Assembly: GCA_030587605.1 (NCBI GenBank)
Contig: JAUQYT010000281.1
Location: 14,744 to 78,743 of the forward strand
Reading direction: 5' to 3'
DNA: 64,000 bases
Source of the DNA: Candidatus Njordarchaeum guaymasense
GTDB lineage: Archaea; Asgardarchaeota; Njordarchaeia; Njordarchaeales; Njordarchaeaceae
In this document: in pieces, positions 26,183 through 34,898 of the stretch
Position numbering within the stretch: position 1 is the first letter of the stretch
Layout of the letters: each line of letters starts with the position of its first letter
Translations under genes and position numbers: made by a program
The notes under the pieces: model-generated
The model's database searches: none
Seen by the model: only the letters and a program-made list of their open reading frames with translations
What the model was told of the DNA's origin: nothing

Positions 26183-28654
26183 ATGACAAGGTTCAGACAG
26201 AGGAACGTGAATTCTCCTGTAAAGAAGAGCTGCATCGGCTTTCTCGTTCTCATGATAGTTGGATCCGCAATGTTAGGTTGCTTGATCACTACGGAGACTC
26301 ACTACTCCCCACCTACTGTGCTGGCGGACCCGAATGCCAACGACAAAGCTCCGAGCTGTGACTTCCTTGACCCGGACGCCTACCTGAATGGCTTTCACCT
26401 CTACAACGTGACGAAATGGAATACCACCTCTGAGGGCGCGTATCTCAATCTAAGTTACCCAGTTAACTGGAACGTCACGGCATTGGGATTAAACTTCTTC
26501 AATGGAACCTTGCAACAGACGATTGTTGAGAACACCACTACCGTAACAGCTTGGGTTACGCAGGAAGCAGGCAGTGGATACCAAGGTTCCATCACCAACT
26601 TGAAGATTCCAGGAAACTCAACGGTCTATCAAGCTCAGTTTAACATAACAGGACTGAAAGTAGGAGAAACCAGCCTTTGGTCAACTGTAAATGGTTTGTC
26701 TAATTCCAGTTACCCTATGATAGACGGTAATGTCGGAATAGCACAACGATTCTTCATATCGAACCACGCGCGCAACCTGACGATTCAAGTTAGGTTGATG
26801 AGAATTGAAGGTACAGTGAGGAACCTTACTGTCGAGGTGAGGAGTTCGACATTTGACAACAGAGTCGGCGGATTCATAAAGGCAGCATCTTATGCCCCTA
26901 CAGCAATAGGTACAGGAAGCACCTGGGTAACACTGGCTATCCCCAGTGTCAACCTCAACCCCGGTTACTACTTCATAGTTCTGCACACGGATAGTTGGCT
27001 TAGATCTGGGGGAGGATACCAAGCTGAGACAACACTCAGCGGGCACGCAATTAGTCCTTCGTCTGGATGGGTGTCATTTGACAGAGGAGTGAACTGGGAT
27101 AATCTTGTGAATCTGACTAGTATATCCTCATATTATTTCAACGGCTTCAAGCTGAAAGTGCACGTGGTCCCCCCGCCAACTCCATCCGATTTAAACCTCA
27201 GGATCGCTGATTTCCAGGTTGCAGACAACTTCATATGGAACCAGTCAGTATGGAGCAGCGCTCCTTCCCATTCATTCAAGATTACGAGTGACTACCCCAT
27301 ACCTGTGCTTAACTTCACATACAAGGTTTGGGTATACACCTACGGCTCCAACAACCTTTTTAACAAGCTGTACAAGATACAGGTCCAAAACTGCTACAAG
27401 AATACAACAGCAGTCATACAGAACAGAAACTTCACCATGATGTATGTCAACCTAGTACAAGCAGACCTACTCAACCCTGGCGTGATAAACTCATCAACGT
27501 CAACCGTAACTCTCAAGTTGAGATTGTTCTTAAACAACACAGCAGTAGGCGGAACCCTGAACGTAACGGCCAACGCGCAGCTGACGACGAGAAGACTTGG
27601 AATCTCTTTCACGGGCCCGTACTCCTTGAAGCTTGCCTTCAACTACACGCATTCAGGAGGCCTCTACAATAACGTGACTTTAGCTGAAACTGCGCTAACC
27701 ATCGGTCCAATCAACAACCTAATCGATAACGTGTACATAAATGGTAGTATGGTTAGCAGAAGCCGTTGGTCGTATAATTCGAATGAAAGTTGGCTATATA
27801 TCTCCAGAGAAGCCTTCACCATTCTCCCACAGTTTACATTACTCAATGGTTCATTTTTCAACTGCACCGTGGTCACTTTCAACGACTTCACTGCTAGCGT
27901 GTCAACAATAGTAAAAGGAAGCGTCGACACAACGCCGATAGGCAGTGTCCAAGTTGTGAACTCTACGCCACTAGTCGACCTAGAAGGTGTACGTCAAGTC
28001 AACATCACCGTGACTGCGCCAAATGGCACACTCATTAACAGCAGCAATCTTACTGTGATAGGTGGACTGTATAAGTTCAATTGGACACTGGACAGCGGCG
28101 CGGGAATATACGGGCTAAAAGTCATTTCGGTATGCAATGGAAGTGGCAATGTAACGACTAGGTGGATAGGTGCTGCCACAGTGAATGACTTTGTTCTCGC
28201 CCCCCCAAATATAATACTAGCCAGAGTGAATGGAACAATATTGACGGGCAACCTAACATCAGGAAGGACTATTCTGATCTTGGCAAACATCTCCTACGTG
28301 AACCATCCGGAATTCGCATTCAGCGGAATTGTAAATATCACGATATACCTAGGTACGACCGGAGAAGTGGATCGCCTACCAGCAACTTGGAATGCAACGA
28401 CAAAGACTTTCGACGCAACCTATGTCCCTCCTTCGGTAGACTCTCCCATCCCCTTGACTATATACGTTGAAGCCGTCGACCTCAAGGGAAGAATCTCCGC
28501 AAACTCAACGTTCACATACTTGCTCCCGCACTCTACCACTGATATTCCGCAAGGTCAACCCTCAATAGTCGGTATTCTTGAATTATTGGTTATTGGATTG
28601 ATCTTGTTGATCCCAGTGGTAGCATACGTGGTTGAGAAGCGCAGAAGAACATAG
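26183..28654 (+). CDS. Large secreted, C-terminally anchored surface glycoprotein-like protein
   Basis: 823 residues. Residues 13-36 are a signal peptide (basic start, then FLVLMIVGSAMLG). The body is beta-rich, with a very high density of N-x-S/T glycosylation sites. The C-terminus ends with a hydrophobic helix (about 797-818) followed by EKRRRT, a membrane anchor with a cytosolic basic stop. Several 90-100-residue stretches look like Ig-like or CARDB-like modules, such as VRQVNITVTAPNGT. S-layer, cell-surface sensing or adhesion are possible. The ATG at 26183 gives a clean signal peptide. Cysteines near residue 33 raise the possibility of a lipoprotein, but no strict lipobox is evident. Confidence 0.83.
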   Translation: MTRFRQRNVNSPVKKSCIGFLVLMIVGSAMLGCLITTETHYSPPTVLADPNANDKAPSCDFLDPDAYLNGFHLYNVTKWNTTSEGAYLNLSYPVNWNVTALGLNFFNGTLQQTIVENTTTVTAWVTQEAGSGYQGSITNLKIPGNSTVYQAQFNITGLKVGETSLWSTVNGLSNSSYPMIDGNVGIAQRFFISNHARNLTIQVRLMRIEGTVRNLTVEVRSSTFDNRVGGFIKAASYAPTAIGTGSTWVTLAIPSVNLNPGYYFIVLHTDSWLRSGGGYQAETTLSGHAISPSSGWVSFDRGVNWDNLVNLTSISSYYFNGFKLKVHVVPPPTPSDLNLRIADFQVADNFIWNQSVWSSAPSHSFKITSDYPIPVLNFTYKVWVYTYGSNNLFNKLYKIQVQNCYKNTTAVIQNRNFTMMYVNLVQADLLNPGVINSSTSTVTLKLRLFLNNTAVGGTLNVTANAQLTTRRLGISFTGPYSLKLAFNYTHSGGLYNNVTLAETALTIGPINNLIDNVYINGSMVSRSRWSYNSNESWLYISREAFTILPQFTLLNGSFFNCTVVTFNDFTASVSTIVKGSVDTTPIGSVQVVNSTPLVDLEGVRQVNITVTAPNGTLINSSNLTVIGGLYKFNWTLDSGAGIYGLKVISVCNGSGNVTTRWIGAATVNDFVLAPPNIILARVNGTILTGNLTSGRTILILANISYVNHPEFAFSGIVNITIYLGTTGEVDRLPATWNATTKTFDATYVPPSVDSPIPLTIYVEAVDLKGRISANSTFTYLLPHSTTDIPQGQPSIVGILELLVIGLILLIPVVAYVVEKRRRT

Positions 28655-28856
28655 CGGACAAATAGACTGTCTGCGCGACTTATTTCCTTTTCATTACGAG
28701 TATTGTCGATCTATTTATCGTCCAGCTAGACGCACGTTCCGATGCGCAGAGGCTGGCCTTGGTTCTTCTCTTTGTCAGCAGAAGTCTCTGGCGGCAACTG
28801 AGTTGAATCGTGAACATATATCAAAAATAGGGTAAGGTAGATTGAGTCAAGAGATT

Positions 28857-28901
28857 TGGGGGCAAAGTTCTTGTTCCTGAGATGAAGATAACCTGCCCCC
28901 A
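28857..28901. repeat. Perfect 8-bp inverted repeat downstream of the surface-protein gene
   Basis: TGGGGGCA at 28857-28864 and TGCCCCCA at 28894-28901 are perfect inverted copies separated by 29 bases. It sits in the convergent gap between the surface-protein gene and hppA, so it could be an RNA hairpin that ends or stabilises either transcript. Confidence 0.5.
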
Positions 28902-28935
28902 TCGCACATTATTCGACTACTGCTCACTCTTGTCT

Positions 28936-31287
28936 CTACAGTTGTCCCGTTTTGCGGGAGCTTCGCTGCTTGCCTTTCTTCGCTTTCTCCGGTTCTTTTT
29001 CAGAGATGATCACGGTTTCTCTCTTACTGTACCAAAGGCCGACCGCGATCATTGCTGTCAAGAGAATCAGAAGTAGAATTATCCCCGGCGTCGCGTCAAT
29101 GGTGAAGGTTCCAACGGCTCCAGTTTCTTGATATTTTATCAGTGAGGTCTGCAGTATGAGTGGTCCTAGGAGTAGGGATATCAAGTTTATGACTTTCATC
29201 ATTGGGTTAAGCGCTGGTCCCGCAGTGTCCTTAAGTGGATCGCCTACTGTGTCACCAGTGACCGAAGCTTTGTGAGCTTCAGAACCCTTTCCTCCGTATA
29301 GCCCGTCTTCTATTTTCTTCTTTGCGTTGTCCCATGCGCCTCCGGCCGTAGCCATGAACACTGCCAGTAGTTGGCTGGCTAAGATAGCTCCCCCAAGGAA
29401 TCCTCCGAGAGCTACACCGCTCAGAGTGAACCCCACAAGCAGAGGCGAGACTATCGCAAGCACACCCAGCACCAGTAGCTCCTTCTGGGCGGCTCTCGTT
29501 GATATGCCTACACATCTAGCGTAGTCGGGTTCCGCTTTTCCTTCCCACAACCCCTTAATCTGGGCAAACTGTCGCCTTACCTCGCCCACCATCATCGACG
29601 CTGCTCTACCAACAGCCCTGATCGCAATAGAACTGAAGAGGAACGGTATCGCCCCGCCAACTAGCAGTCCTATGAAGATCAATGGCATCGCCAAGTTCAG
29701 GGTCAATACATTTGCCGAAGGATCTAGAACCTGTGGAATCTCGGTGTAAGATTTGAAGAGCGAGACAGCAGCTATAACAGCTGAAGCTATGGCTATTGCT
29801 TTTGTTATGGCCTTAGTGGTGTTGCCTACAGCGTCTAAGTCGGCTAGAACTTGTCTTGCATTCTTGCTAAGTGGTTGAGCTTTGGTCATTTCCGCAATCC
29901 CATTTGCATTGTCTGAGATTGGTCCAAAGCTATCCATGGCGACATTATTTCCTGTAAGAGTCAGCTGTCCAATCCCGCATAGCGCAATACCGTAGAACGC
30001 TGTTATTCCAAGCGTGCCAAAGATTATCACGGAGACGAAGAGCGCGACGGCGATTGAAATTATAGCCCACACGCTTGATTCGTATCCCACTGAGAGTCCT
30101 TCCAAGATGTTAGTTGCAGCCCCAGTCTGACATGACTTAGCCATGCCTTTTACGGGTGCCCGCTCGGTCGAAGTGAAGTGTTCAGTTAGGAAGTTCGTTG
30201 AAACTGCTAGAACAATTCCAGCCATAATTGCTATCGGGAATTTCCACCAGTCTATTGGAAAACCGGTATCTTTGTCAGTTAGTCCCTGCATGTAGAAGGA
30301 GCTGAGCAGGAAGAATCCAACTATTGAGGTCATTGCCGAAAGACTGTATCCGCGGCTTATCGCCCTCATGGCATTCTCTTTCTCGCCACGAGCTCTCACG
30401 GCATAGGTCCCAATGATCGAGCTTAGAACCCCGATAGAACGAACCATAAGCGGGAATAGAACTCCTTTGAAACCATAAATCGCTGGTGGGAACGCCACAA
30501 TACCAAGAATCATCGCTGAAACCATTGTTACTTCGTATGACTCGAAGATGTCTGCAGCCATACCCGCGCAGTCGCCGACATTGTCTCCAACCAAGTCAGC
30601 TATAACCGCTGCATTACGCGGATCATCTTCGGGGATCCCCTTCTCGACTTTACCTACGAGGTCAGCTCCTACGTCAGCAGCCTTGGTGTATATTCCTCCG
30701 CCAACTCGGTAGAAGAGCGCTATGAGAGTTCCGCCAAATCCGAAGCCTAGTAGAGCCTCGAACGCCCATTCACGGTAGAAGATGAAGACAAGCGTACCTC
30801 CAAGTAACCCAAGTCCATCCGTTAACATACCCGTTACCGTTCCGCCTCTATACGCTATCTTAAGGGCCTCTCCAAAACTCTTTTCCGCAGCCGCGGTTAC
30901 TCGAACGTTGGCGCGTGTGGCAATATTCATGCCTACGAACCCAACGGAGGCAGAAAACAAAGCACCCATCACAAACGCGAGCATTCGTCCCAGAGGTAGC
31001 GACGGATAATCCGATGGGTAGCCTGTCGGTGACATCGTAGTGATAAACAGAACAATGGCCAATAAGACAAGTACTATGGATATTGAGCTGAGCTGCTTCT
31101 TGAGGTAAGAGTTTGCTCCGACTCTGATGGCGCCAGAGATCTTGTTCATTTCCTTTGTTCCTGTCGGGTGTTTCACAGTCTGATATGAGAGGAAAACTGC
31201 ATATACTAGTCCAGCTACTGCTATTGCTAGTATTATCGAGAGAAAGACATTATCTATGTACGTTAGTTCCATCATCCTAGTTTTCAC
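28936..31287 (-). CDS. hppA: Membrane H+-translocating pyrophosphatase (K+-independent type)
   Basis: 783 residues, about 16 membrane helices. The pyrophosphate site is shown by GGGIYTKAADVGADLVGKVE, DDPRNAAVIADLVGDNVGD and the C-terminal DNAKK / TGDTVGDPLKDTAGP motifs. The enzyme couples hydrolysis of pyrophosphate to ion export. At the K+-dependence site the segment reads GNTTKAITK, with Lys and Thr at the two diagnostic positions, which marks the K+-independent H+ pump class (K+-dependent enzymes have Ala there). The start is taken as GTG at 31287 with GGAAG about 7 bases upstream. ATG at 31275 is a close alternative. It is a single-gene unit. Confidence 0.95.
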   Translation of the reverse strand: MKTRMMELTYIDNVFLSIILAIAVAGLVYAVFLSYQTVKHPTGTKEMNKISGAIRVGANSYLKKQLSSISIVLVLLAIVLFITTMSPTGYPSDYPSLPLGRMLAFVMGALFSASVGFVGMNIATRANVRVTAAAEKSFGEALKIAYRGGTVTGMLTDGLGLLGGTLVFIFYREWAFEALLGFGFGGTLIALFYRVGGGIYTKAADVGADLVGKVEKGIPEDDPRNAAVIADLVGDNVGDCAGMAADIFESYEVTMVSAMILGIVAFPPAIYGFKGVLFPLMVRSIGVLSSIIGTYAVRARGEKENAMRAISRGYSLSAMTSIVGFFLLSSFYMQGLTDKDTGFPIDWWKFPIAIMAGIVLAVSTNFLTEHFTSTERAPVKGMAKSCQTGAATNILEGLSVGYESSVWAIISIAVALFVSVIIFGTLGITAFYGIALCGIGQLTLTGNNVAMDSFGPISDNANGIAEMTKAQPLSKNARQVLADLDAVGNTTKAITKAIAIASAVIAAVSLFKSYTEIPQVLDPSANVLTLNLAMPLIFIGLLVGGAIPFLFSSIAIRAVGRAASMMVGEVRRQFAQIKGLWEGKAEPDYARCVGISTRAAQKELLVLGVLAIVSPLLVGFTLSGVALGGFLGGAILASQLLAVFMATAGGAWDNAKKKIEDGLYGGKGSEAHKASVTGDTVGDPLKDTAGPALNPMMKVINLISLLLGPLILQTSLIKYQETGAVGTFTIDATPGIILLLILLTAMIAVGLWYSKRETVIISEKEPEKAKKGKQRSSRKTGQL

Positions 31288-31579
31288 CTTAGTTCTTCCT
31301 TTAGAGAAATCCTAGGACTGTTCCCCACTTTTTTGCACATGAAATTGGTTATCCTACCTTATCTCCTACTATAAAAACGTTATTGAGGATATTCACGTTT
31401 AAAGGATTCTGCAAGTTTCAGCTGACTCGAATAGGATCACTTTCTATTGGTAAGTCTTCTCTAAGCGGACACGGAACTCAAAGCTACTCGTAGAAACACT
31501 TCCGACCAACCATGATTATCGCTAATGATCGTGCATGAGAGTTTGTTTCCTTTGTTCGGCTTTTTTACACGGTGGCATA
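31288..31579. other. Intergenic region upstream of hppA
   Basis: About 290 bases with AT-rich elements near 31370-31400 that could include the hppA promoter on the minus strand. No gene is seen; the glutaredoxin-like remnant begins at its right edge. Confidence 0.3.
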
Positions 31580-31750
31580 TTACGTGAACATGTGGGTGTC
31601 AGTCTTGCTCTTCGCGGTGAGAATGTGCTCAACGAAGCATTCTTCTGGAAGAGTTCCAGCAAAGTTGACATTTTCTATTAAACCAACTTTAGGATGGAAG
31701 ATTTGGGCAGAATATCTCTCGTTGCTCACAAGAAGTATTGGCTCTACCAT
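31580..31750 (-). pseudogene. 3'-terminal remnant of a glutaredoxin-like (PDO) gene
   Basis: A 56-codon minus-strand frame ends at TAA 31580-31582. Its product aligns along its length with the last 57 residues of the intact protein at 33274-33942: both share ERY, a PK pair, FAGTLPEE or FVGALPED, and end in HMFT. Identity is roughly half, so this is an old paralogue or diverged duplicate. Upstream of 31750 the similarity stops where the GC-rich hairpin at about 31793 begins. Neither CxxC redox site is present, so the product could not act as an oxidoreductase. It lies on the opposite side of the LAGLIDADG gene from the intact copy. Confidence 0.7.
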
Positions 31751-31784
31751 TGTAGTGTAAACTGTTGTGTCAAAGCATACGTCG

Positions 31785-31822
31785 CGGGAAAGTCCCTCCC
31801 TTTAGAGGAGGGAGGGATTGAC
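31785..31822. mobile_element. Hairpin resembling the right end of an IS200/IS605-type element
   Basis: A stem of 7 bp (31793-31799 with 31807-31813), with a TTTAG-containing loop and further GGGAGGG copies, is preceded by GTCGCGGGAAAG. This is the kind of sequence I recall at the right end of archaeal IS605/tnpB elements, where it forms part of the guide RNA. No tnpA or tnpB gene is in the window, so this would be a solo end. The match is from memory and not from an alignment. Confidence 0.35.
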
Positions 31823-31843
31823 TGAATTCAGTTGGAAGCTTAA

Positions 31844-33091
31844 ATGCCTCAGCTGTTCTACAATTATGAGAGGAGTCCCGTGGACATGCCCCGGATCAAC
31901 CCGTTGATGGACATCAGCGGTCTAAGCGGGGAAGAACGGAGCTATCTCCTAGGCATGTACTTGACTGATGGCAACCTGCGCAGGAGTAGGACGAATGGCG
32001 GTGAGGTTAGATTCTTTCTTCAGTGGAATGAAGGCGAGATAGCTGAGAAAGTTGCTTTGCTTCTGAGGAGGTCGAACCTTATAGTCAGGACGAAGCGTCT
32101 GACCAATAGAAGCGCGAAGGCTCGTAGACAGGGGATTAAGAACGTGAAGGGTCTTATTGGGGTATTTGCCTGCTCTACAAATCTTTACGGATTTTTCCCA
32201 GACAAAAAGGGGCTTCTCAGCGATGGGGCTATGAAAACCCAGTTCTTCAGAAAGAACGATTTAACGGTCAACCTGATAAACAGGGTGGCGTTCTGCGGTG
32301 GGCTTCTTGACGGAGATGGGACGTGCAATATTCGCTTAGATAGGAGTCATATTCACGGTAGGGCAGGTGTCGGTAAGATTCACGTCAGGTGGGCGTTCTG
32401 CCAGCTTGCTTTCCCGTTTCTGCGGAAATGGTTCCAGGAATTTGTGGAGTCTCTCGCTCCAAATTTAACCCGCGTTGATCATGATGATGAGCTTGGGGAT
32501 GTCGTTGTCAGAGTTGGGCGCAAGGGCAGGGATGCTTTGCTAAGCGCAGGGATTGCCAGATGTTCCCGGAAGGTGTCGGCATTCGTTGTGTCGTACAAGA
32601 AGTTGCTGGAGAGCGTTAGGAATGCGAGGGCTATGAGGGACAAGAAAGTCAGGGCTGTCGGGCTGGAGCTCGTGAAAGTTGTGAGTATGTTGGGCTTCCA
32701 TCCCACCACATTGCTGCGATTTCATAGGAGGGGCGAGCTTCGTGCCAAGTCGATCGCGGACGGTAGAGGTCGGATATGCTTCGTCGTGCCTCGGGATGAG
32801 GTTGAGAGACTCAAAAGGAGAAGAGATGAGATCGACAGGGAAAGGAGCGAGAGGACTGAGGGGGATTGGATTAGGCTAGTTGATGCTGCGAGGGCGCTTG
32901 GGGTCACACCCAGCGCGTTGCGAGGGTTGGTCTGGCGCGGAGTGCTTAACGCGAAGTTGGTCAAAGAGTGGGGGAACCTTGGGTCGAGGTACTTGGTGTT
33001 GCCAAAGGATGAGGTTGAGAGGATCAAAGACAAAGAGTTTATGGCTCGACAAGCCTTCTCAAAGAGGTTTAGGTCTCCATCCTCAAAGTAG
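31844..33091 (+). CDS. Free-standing LAGLIDADG-type homing-endonuclease-like protein with two C-terminal HTH modules
   Basis: 415 residues. The two LAGLIDADG-type motifs are YLLGMYLTDG at about residues 35-44 and FCGGLLDGDG at about 153-162, with the acidic residues kept. After residue 270 come two MerR/excisionase-like modules: VKVVSMLGFHPTTLLRFHRRGEL with its wing ending in VPRDEVERLK, and LVDAARALGVTPSALRGLVWRGVL with LPKDEVERIK. The first half matches the 292-residue protein at 20596. The coding sequence is GC-rich and Arg-rich compared with its neighbours, a sign of transfer. The ATG at 31844 is used. GTG at 31880 with AGGAG upstream is an alternative. It lies between the IS-like hairpin and the intact PDO gene. 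Confidence 0.85.
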   Translation: MPQLFYNYERSPVDMPRINPLMDISGLSGEERSYLLGMYLTDGNLRRSRTNGGEVRFFLQWNEGEIAEKVALLLRRSNLIVRTKRLTNRSAKARRQGIKNVKGLIGVFACSTNLYGFFPDKKGLLSDGAMKTQFFRKNDLTVNLINRVAFCGGLLDGDGTCNIRLDRSHIHGRAGVGKIHVRWAFCQLAFPFLRKWFQEFVESLAPNLTRVDHDDELGDVVVRVGRKGRDALLSAGIARCSRKVSAFVVSYKKLLESVRNARAMRDKKVRAVGLELVKVVSMLGFHPTTLLRFHRRGELRAKSIADGRGRICFVVPRDEVERLKRRRDEIDRERSERTEGDWIRLVDAARALGVTPSALRGLVWRGVLNAKLVKEWGNLGSRYLVLPKDEVERIKDKEFMARQAFSKRFRSPSSK

Positions 33092-33273
33092 ATGAAAAGA
33101 ACGTTAAGGAAATATCACAGCCTTTGTGATACATTTAGTCTCCAAGCACAATTCCACTGAAAAACTAACGAGCAAGATTCTTGTCAATTCTACTACAGGG
33201 GAATTTGAAATGTCCTTTTGCTTGAGGTCTTCGTCATGCGGATTAGGTGAGCATCTGTTTAGCGGATATTAAC

Positions 33274-33942
33274 TTACGTGAACATATGCGCCTCCGCTCT
33301 GCTCTGGGCTGTGAGCACGTATTCGATGTACCTGTCTTCAGGTAAGGCTCCGACGAAGCTGATCGTCTCATTGATCACGATCTTCGGAACACCCATTACA
33401 GTGTATCGCTCGCCCAGGAAGGGGAATTCTACTACATCAACCATATCCGCCCTTATTGACGGGTTTTCAATTGCCAACTGGTGAGCCAACCTTACAGCCT
33501 GCGGACAATACGGACAGGTAGGCGTCGTGAATACCTGCATGTGAATAGGCTTGCTGATCTTCTTTAACTTCTCCTTGGTCTGGGGTGAAAGCTTCGTCTT
33601 CCCAGTGGAGACGTCGATGATGTCTTCAATAAGCGCCATAAACTCGTAACCTGAGGGGATACCGTAAAACCTTATGCCATAGTCTCTATTGCCAACTAAA
33701 GCTATCGCAGGTATCTTGTCGACATTAAACTCCTCAGTCTTCTCCTTGTCCTTCGAGAAATCAAGTACAACTGCTTTGAGCTTTGGTGAAGTCTGAGCCA
33801 GTTCCTCCACCAGTTCTCTGGTATCCTTACAGAATTCGCACTCGAATTCCTGGGTGAACACTACGATCTTGACTTCGCCATCGAGTTTCGAGGAGAAAAG
33901 ATTCTTCAGACGCGTCTTCTCCTTGTCTGGAAGGATCCCCAA
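33274..33942 (-). CDS. Protein disulfide oxidoreductase / glutaredoxin-like protein with two thioredoxin folds
   Basis: 222 residues, the usual length for archaeal PDO proteins. The N-terminal thioredoxin fold has the active site CEFC at residues 35-38, the C-terminal fold has CPYC at residues 143-146, and each fold has its cis-proline region (DKIPAI and MGVPKI). These proteins form, reduce or shuffle disulfides in the cytosol of thermophilic archaea. The start is TTG at 33942 with GGAGG 8 bases upstream. A decayed copy of the last 56 codons lies 1.5 kb away, beyond the LAGLIDADG gene. It may be linked functionally to the ferredoxin/OsmC cluster on the other strand. Confidence 0.9.
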   Translation of the reverse strand: MGILPDKEKTRLKNLFSSKLDGEVKIVVFTQEFECEFCKDTRELVEELAQTSPKLKAVVLDFSKDKEKTEEFNVDKIPAIALVGNRDYGIRFYGIPSGYEFMALIEDIIDVSTGKTKLSPQTKEKLKKISKPIHMQVFTTPTCPYCPQAVRLAHQLAIENPSIRADMVDVVEFPFLGERYTVMGVPKIVINETISFVGALPEDRYIEYVLTAQSRAEAHMFT

Positions 33943-34106
33943 TCACGCTTCCTCCTTCTCGGTCTCTCCTATTCCTCAAAAATCCCTTTCGTCCTTCGGT
34001 TGATAAGCTTATCGCCACAGCAGAAATAGTATCGGAACCGGAGGCATTACTTTGAGCACTCAAAGATATTTTAGTTGAGAGGAGCAACGTATCATGAACG
34101 CATCTT

Positions 34107-34343
34107 GTGTCCTTTGTGATAGATGTGGGGCGCTGTTGCTTGTATTATCCCAAGTTGGATCATCCAGAGCGTTGCAGGCACTGCCTCTCTTGTGTTGATA
34201 ACTGTCCAGTAGACGCGATTGAGTATGAAGACGACTCTTTCCACGTGGACGCTGAGAGATGTCTGAAGGGAGAAGAGTGTCTACTCTGTATCGAAACCTG
34301 TCCGACGGGAGCCATCATACCACACAAGACTAAGCAAGACTAA
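34107..34343 (+). CDS. Two-cluster 4Fe-4S ferredoxin
   Basis: 78 residues with CRHCLSCVDNCP (residues 23-34) and CLKGEECLLCIETCP (about 52-66). This gives the cysteines for two 4Fe-4S clusters, although the second has a longer first spacing. An additional CC pair lies at about residues 10-11. It would carry electrons in the cytosol. The only in-frame start is GTG at 34107; stop codons lie upstream. The best ribosome site, AGAGGAG at about 34078-34084, is spaced for ATG at 34094, which is in another frame, so a start-site or sequence error cannot be excluded. OsmC and a second Fe-S protein follow. Confidence 0.8.
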   Translation: MSFVIDVGRCCLYYPKLDHPERCRHCLSCVDNCPVDAIEYEDDSFHVDAERCLKGEECLLCIETCPTGAIIPHKTKQD

Positions 34344-34408
34344 TTAACAAAAAGACAGCTAGAATTCATCAAAAGTGAATGTGGACGGAAAGTAGGTGAC
34401 GACATTCC

Positions 34409-34876
34409 ATGGGTGAAGCGCAACAGAAGAAAGAAGGAAAATTGCAGGAGTCGACCGCCAGAGTAACGATAATGTGGCAAAAGGATCTAGCTTTCAAGGT
34501 TAGCTTTGACATCCCTACAATGCCGTCTCTCAAAGCTGATGAACCTTCTGATGCAGGTGGAAGTGGAGAAGGACCAAACGCGTCAAGACTACTAGGAGCG
34601 GCTGTCGGCAACTGCCTGAGCGCAAGTCTGGCCTTTTGCCTCAAGAAGAGCAAGCTTGAACTAAGAAAACTGAGATCAGATGTGGAAGTCAAGGCGGCGA
34701 GAAATGAGAAGGGATACCTGAGAGTCAGAAGCATTAAAGTCGACATACACCCAGAGCTTAAGTCCGCCGAAGATGTCAAGCGAATGGACAGATGCCTGCA
34801 GGTATTCCAAGACTACTGCATTGTCACGGAAAGCGTCAGGAAAGGAATACCAGTAGAAGTCAACGTTAAACCTTAG
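34409..34876 (+). CDS. OsmC/Ohr-family protein (peroxide-related)
   Basis: 155 residues with the OsmC pattern: GPNASRLLGAAVGNCLSA containing Cys69, and VFQDYCIVTESVRKGIPVEV containing Cys137. These are the two redox cysteines that reduce organic hydroperoxides in Ohr/OsmC enzymes, and the spacing is as expected. The ATG at 34409 follows the ferredoxin gene by 65 bases, and the next Fe-S gene starts 22 bases after its stop, suggesting one operon. A role in peroxide or sulfur-species defence is likely. Some archaeal OsmC relatives have no known activity. Confidence 0.87.
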   Translation: MGEAQQKKEGKLQESTARVTIMWQKDLAFKVSFDIPTMPSLKADEPSDAGGSGEGPNASRLLGAAVGNCLSASLAFCLKKSKLELRKLRSDVEVKAARNEKGYLRVRSIKVDIHPELKSAEDVKRMDRCLQVFQDYCIVTESVRKGIPVEVNVKP

Positions 34877-34898
34877 CAAGCCGGTGGAGTCTGAAGTC

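Noticed and set aside
28632..28835. 67-codon plus-strand frame after the surface-protein gene
   Set aside because: It starts inside the end of that gene in another frame, with no ribosome site or motif.
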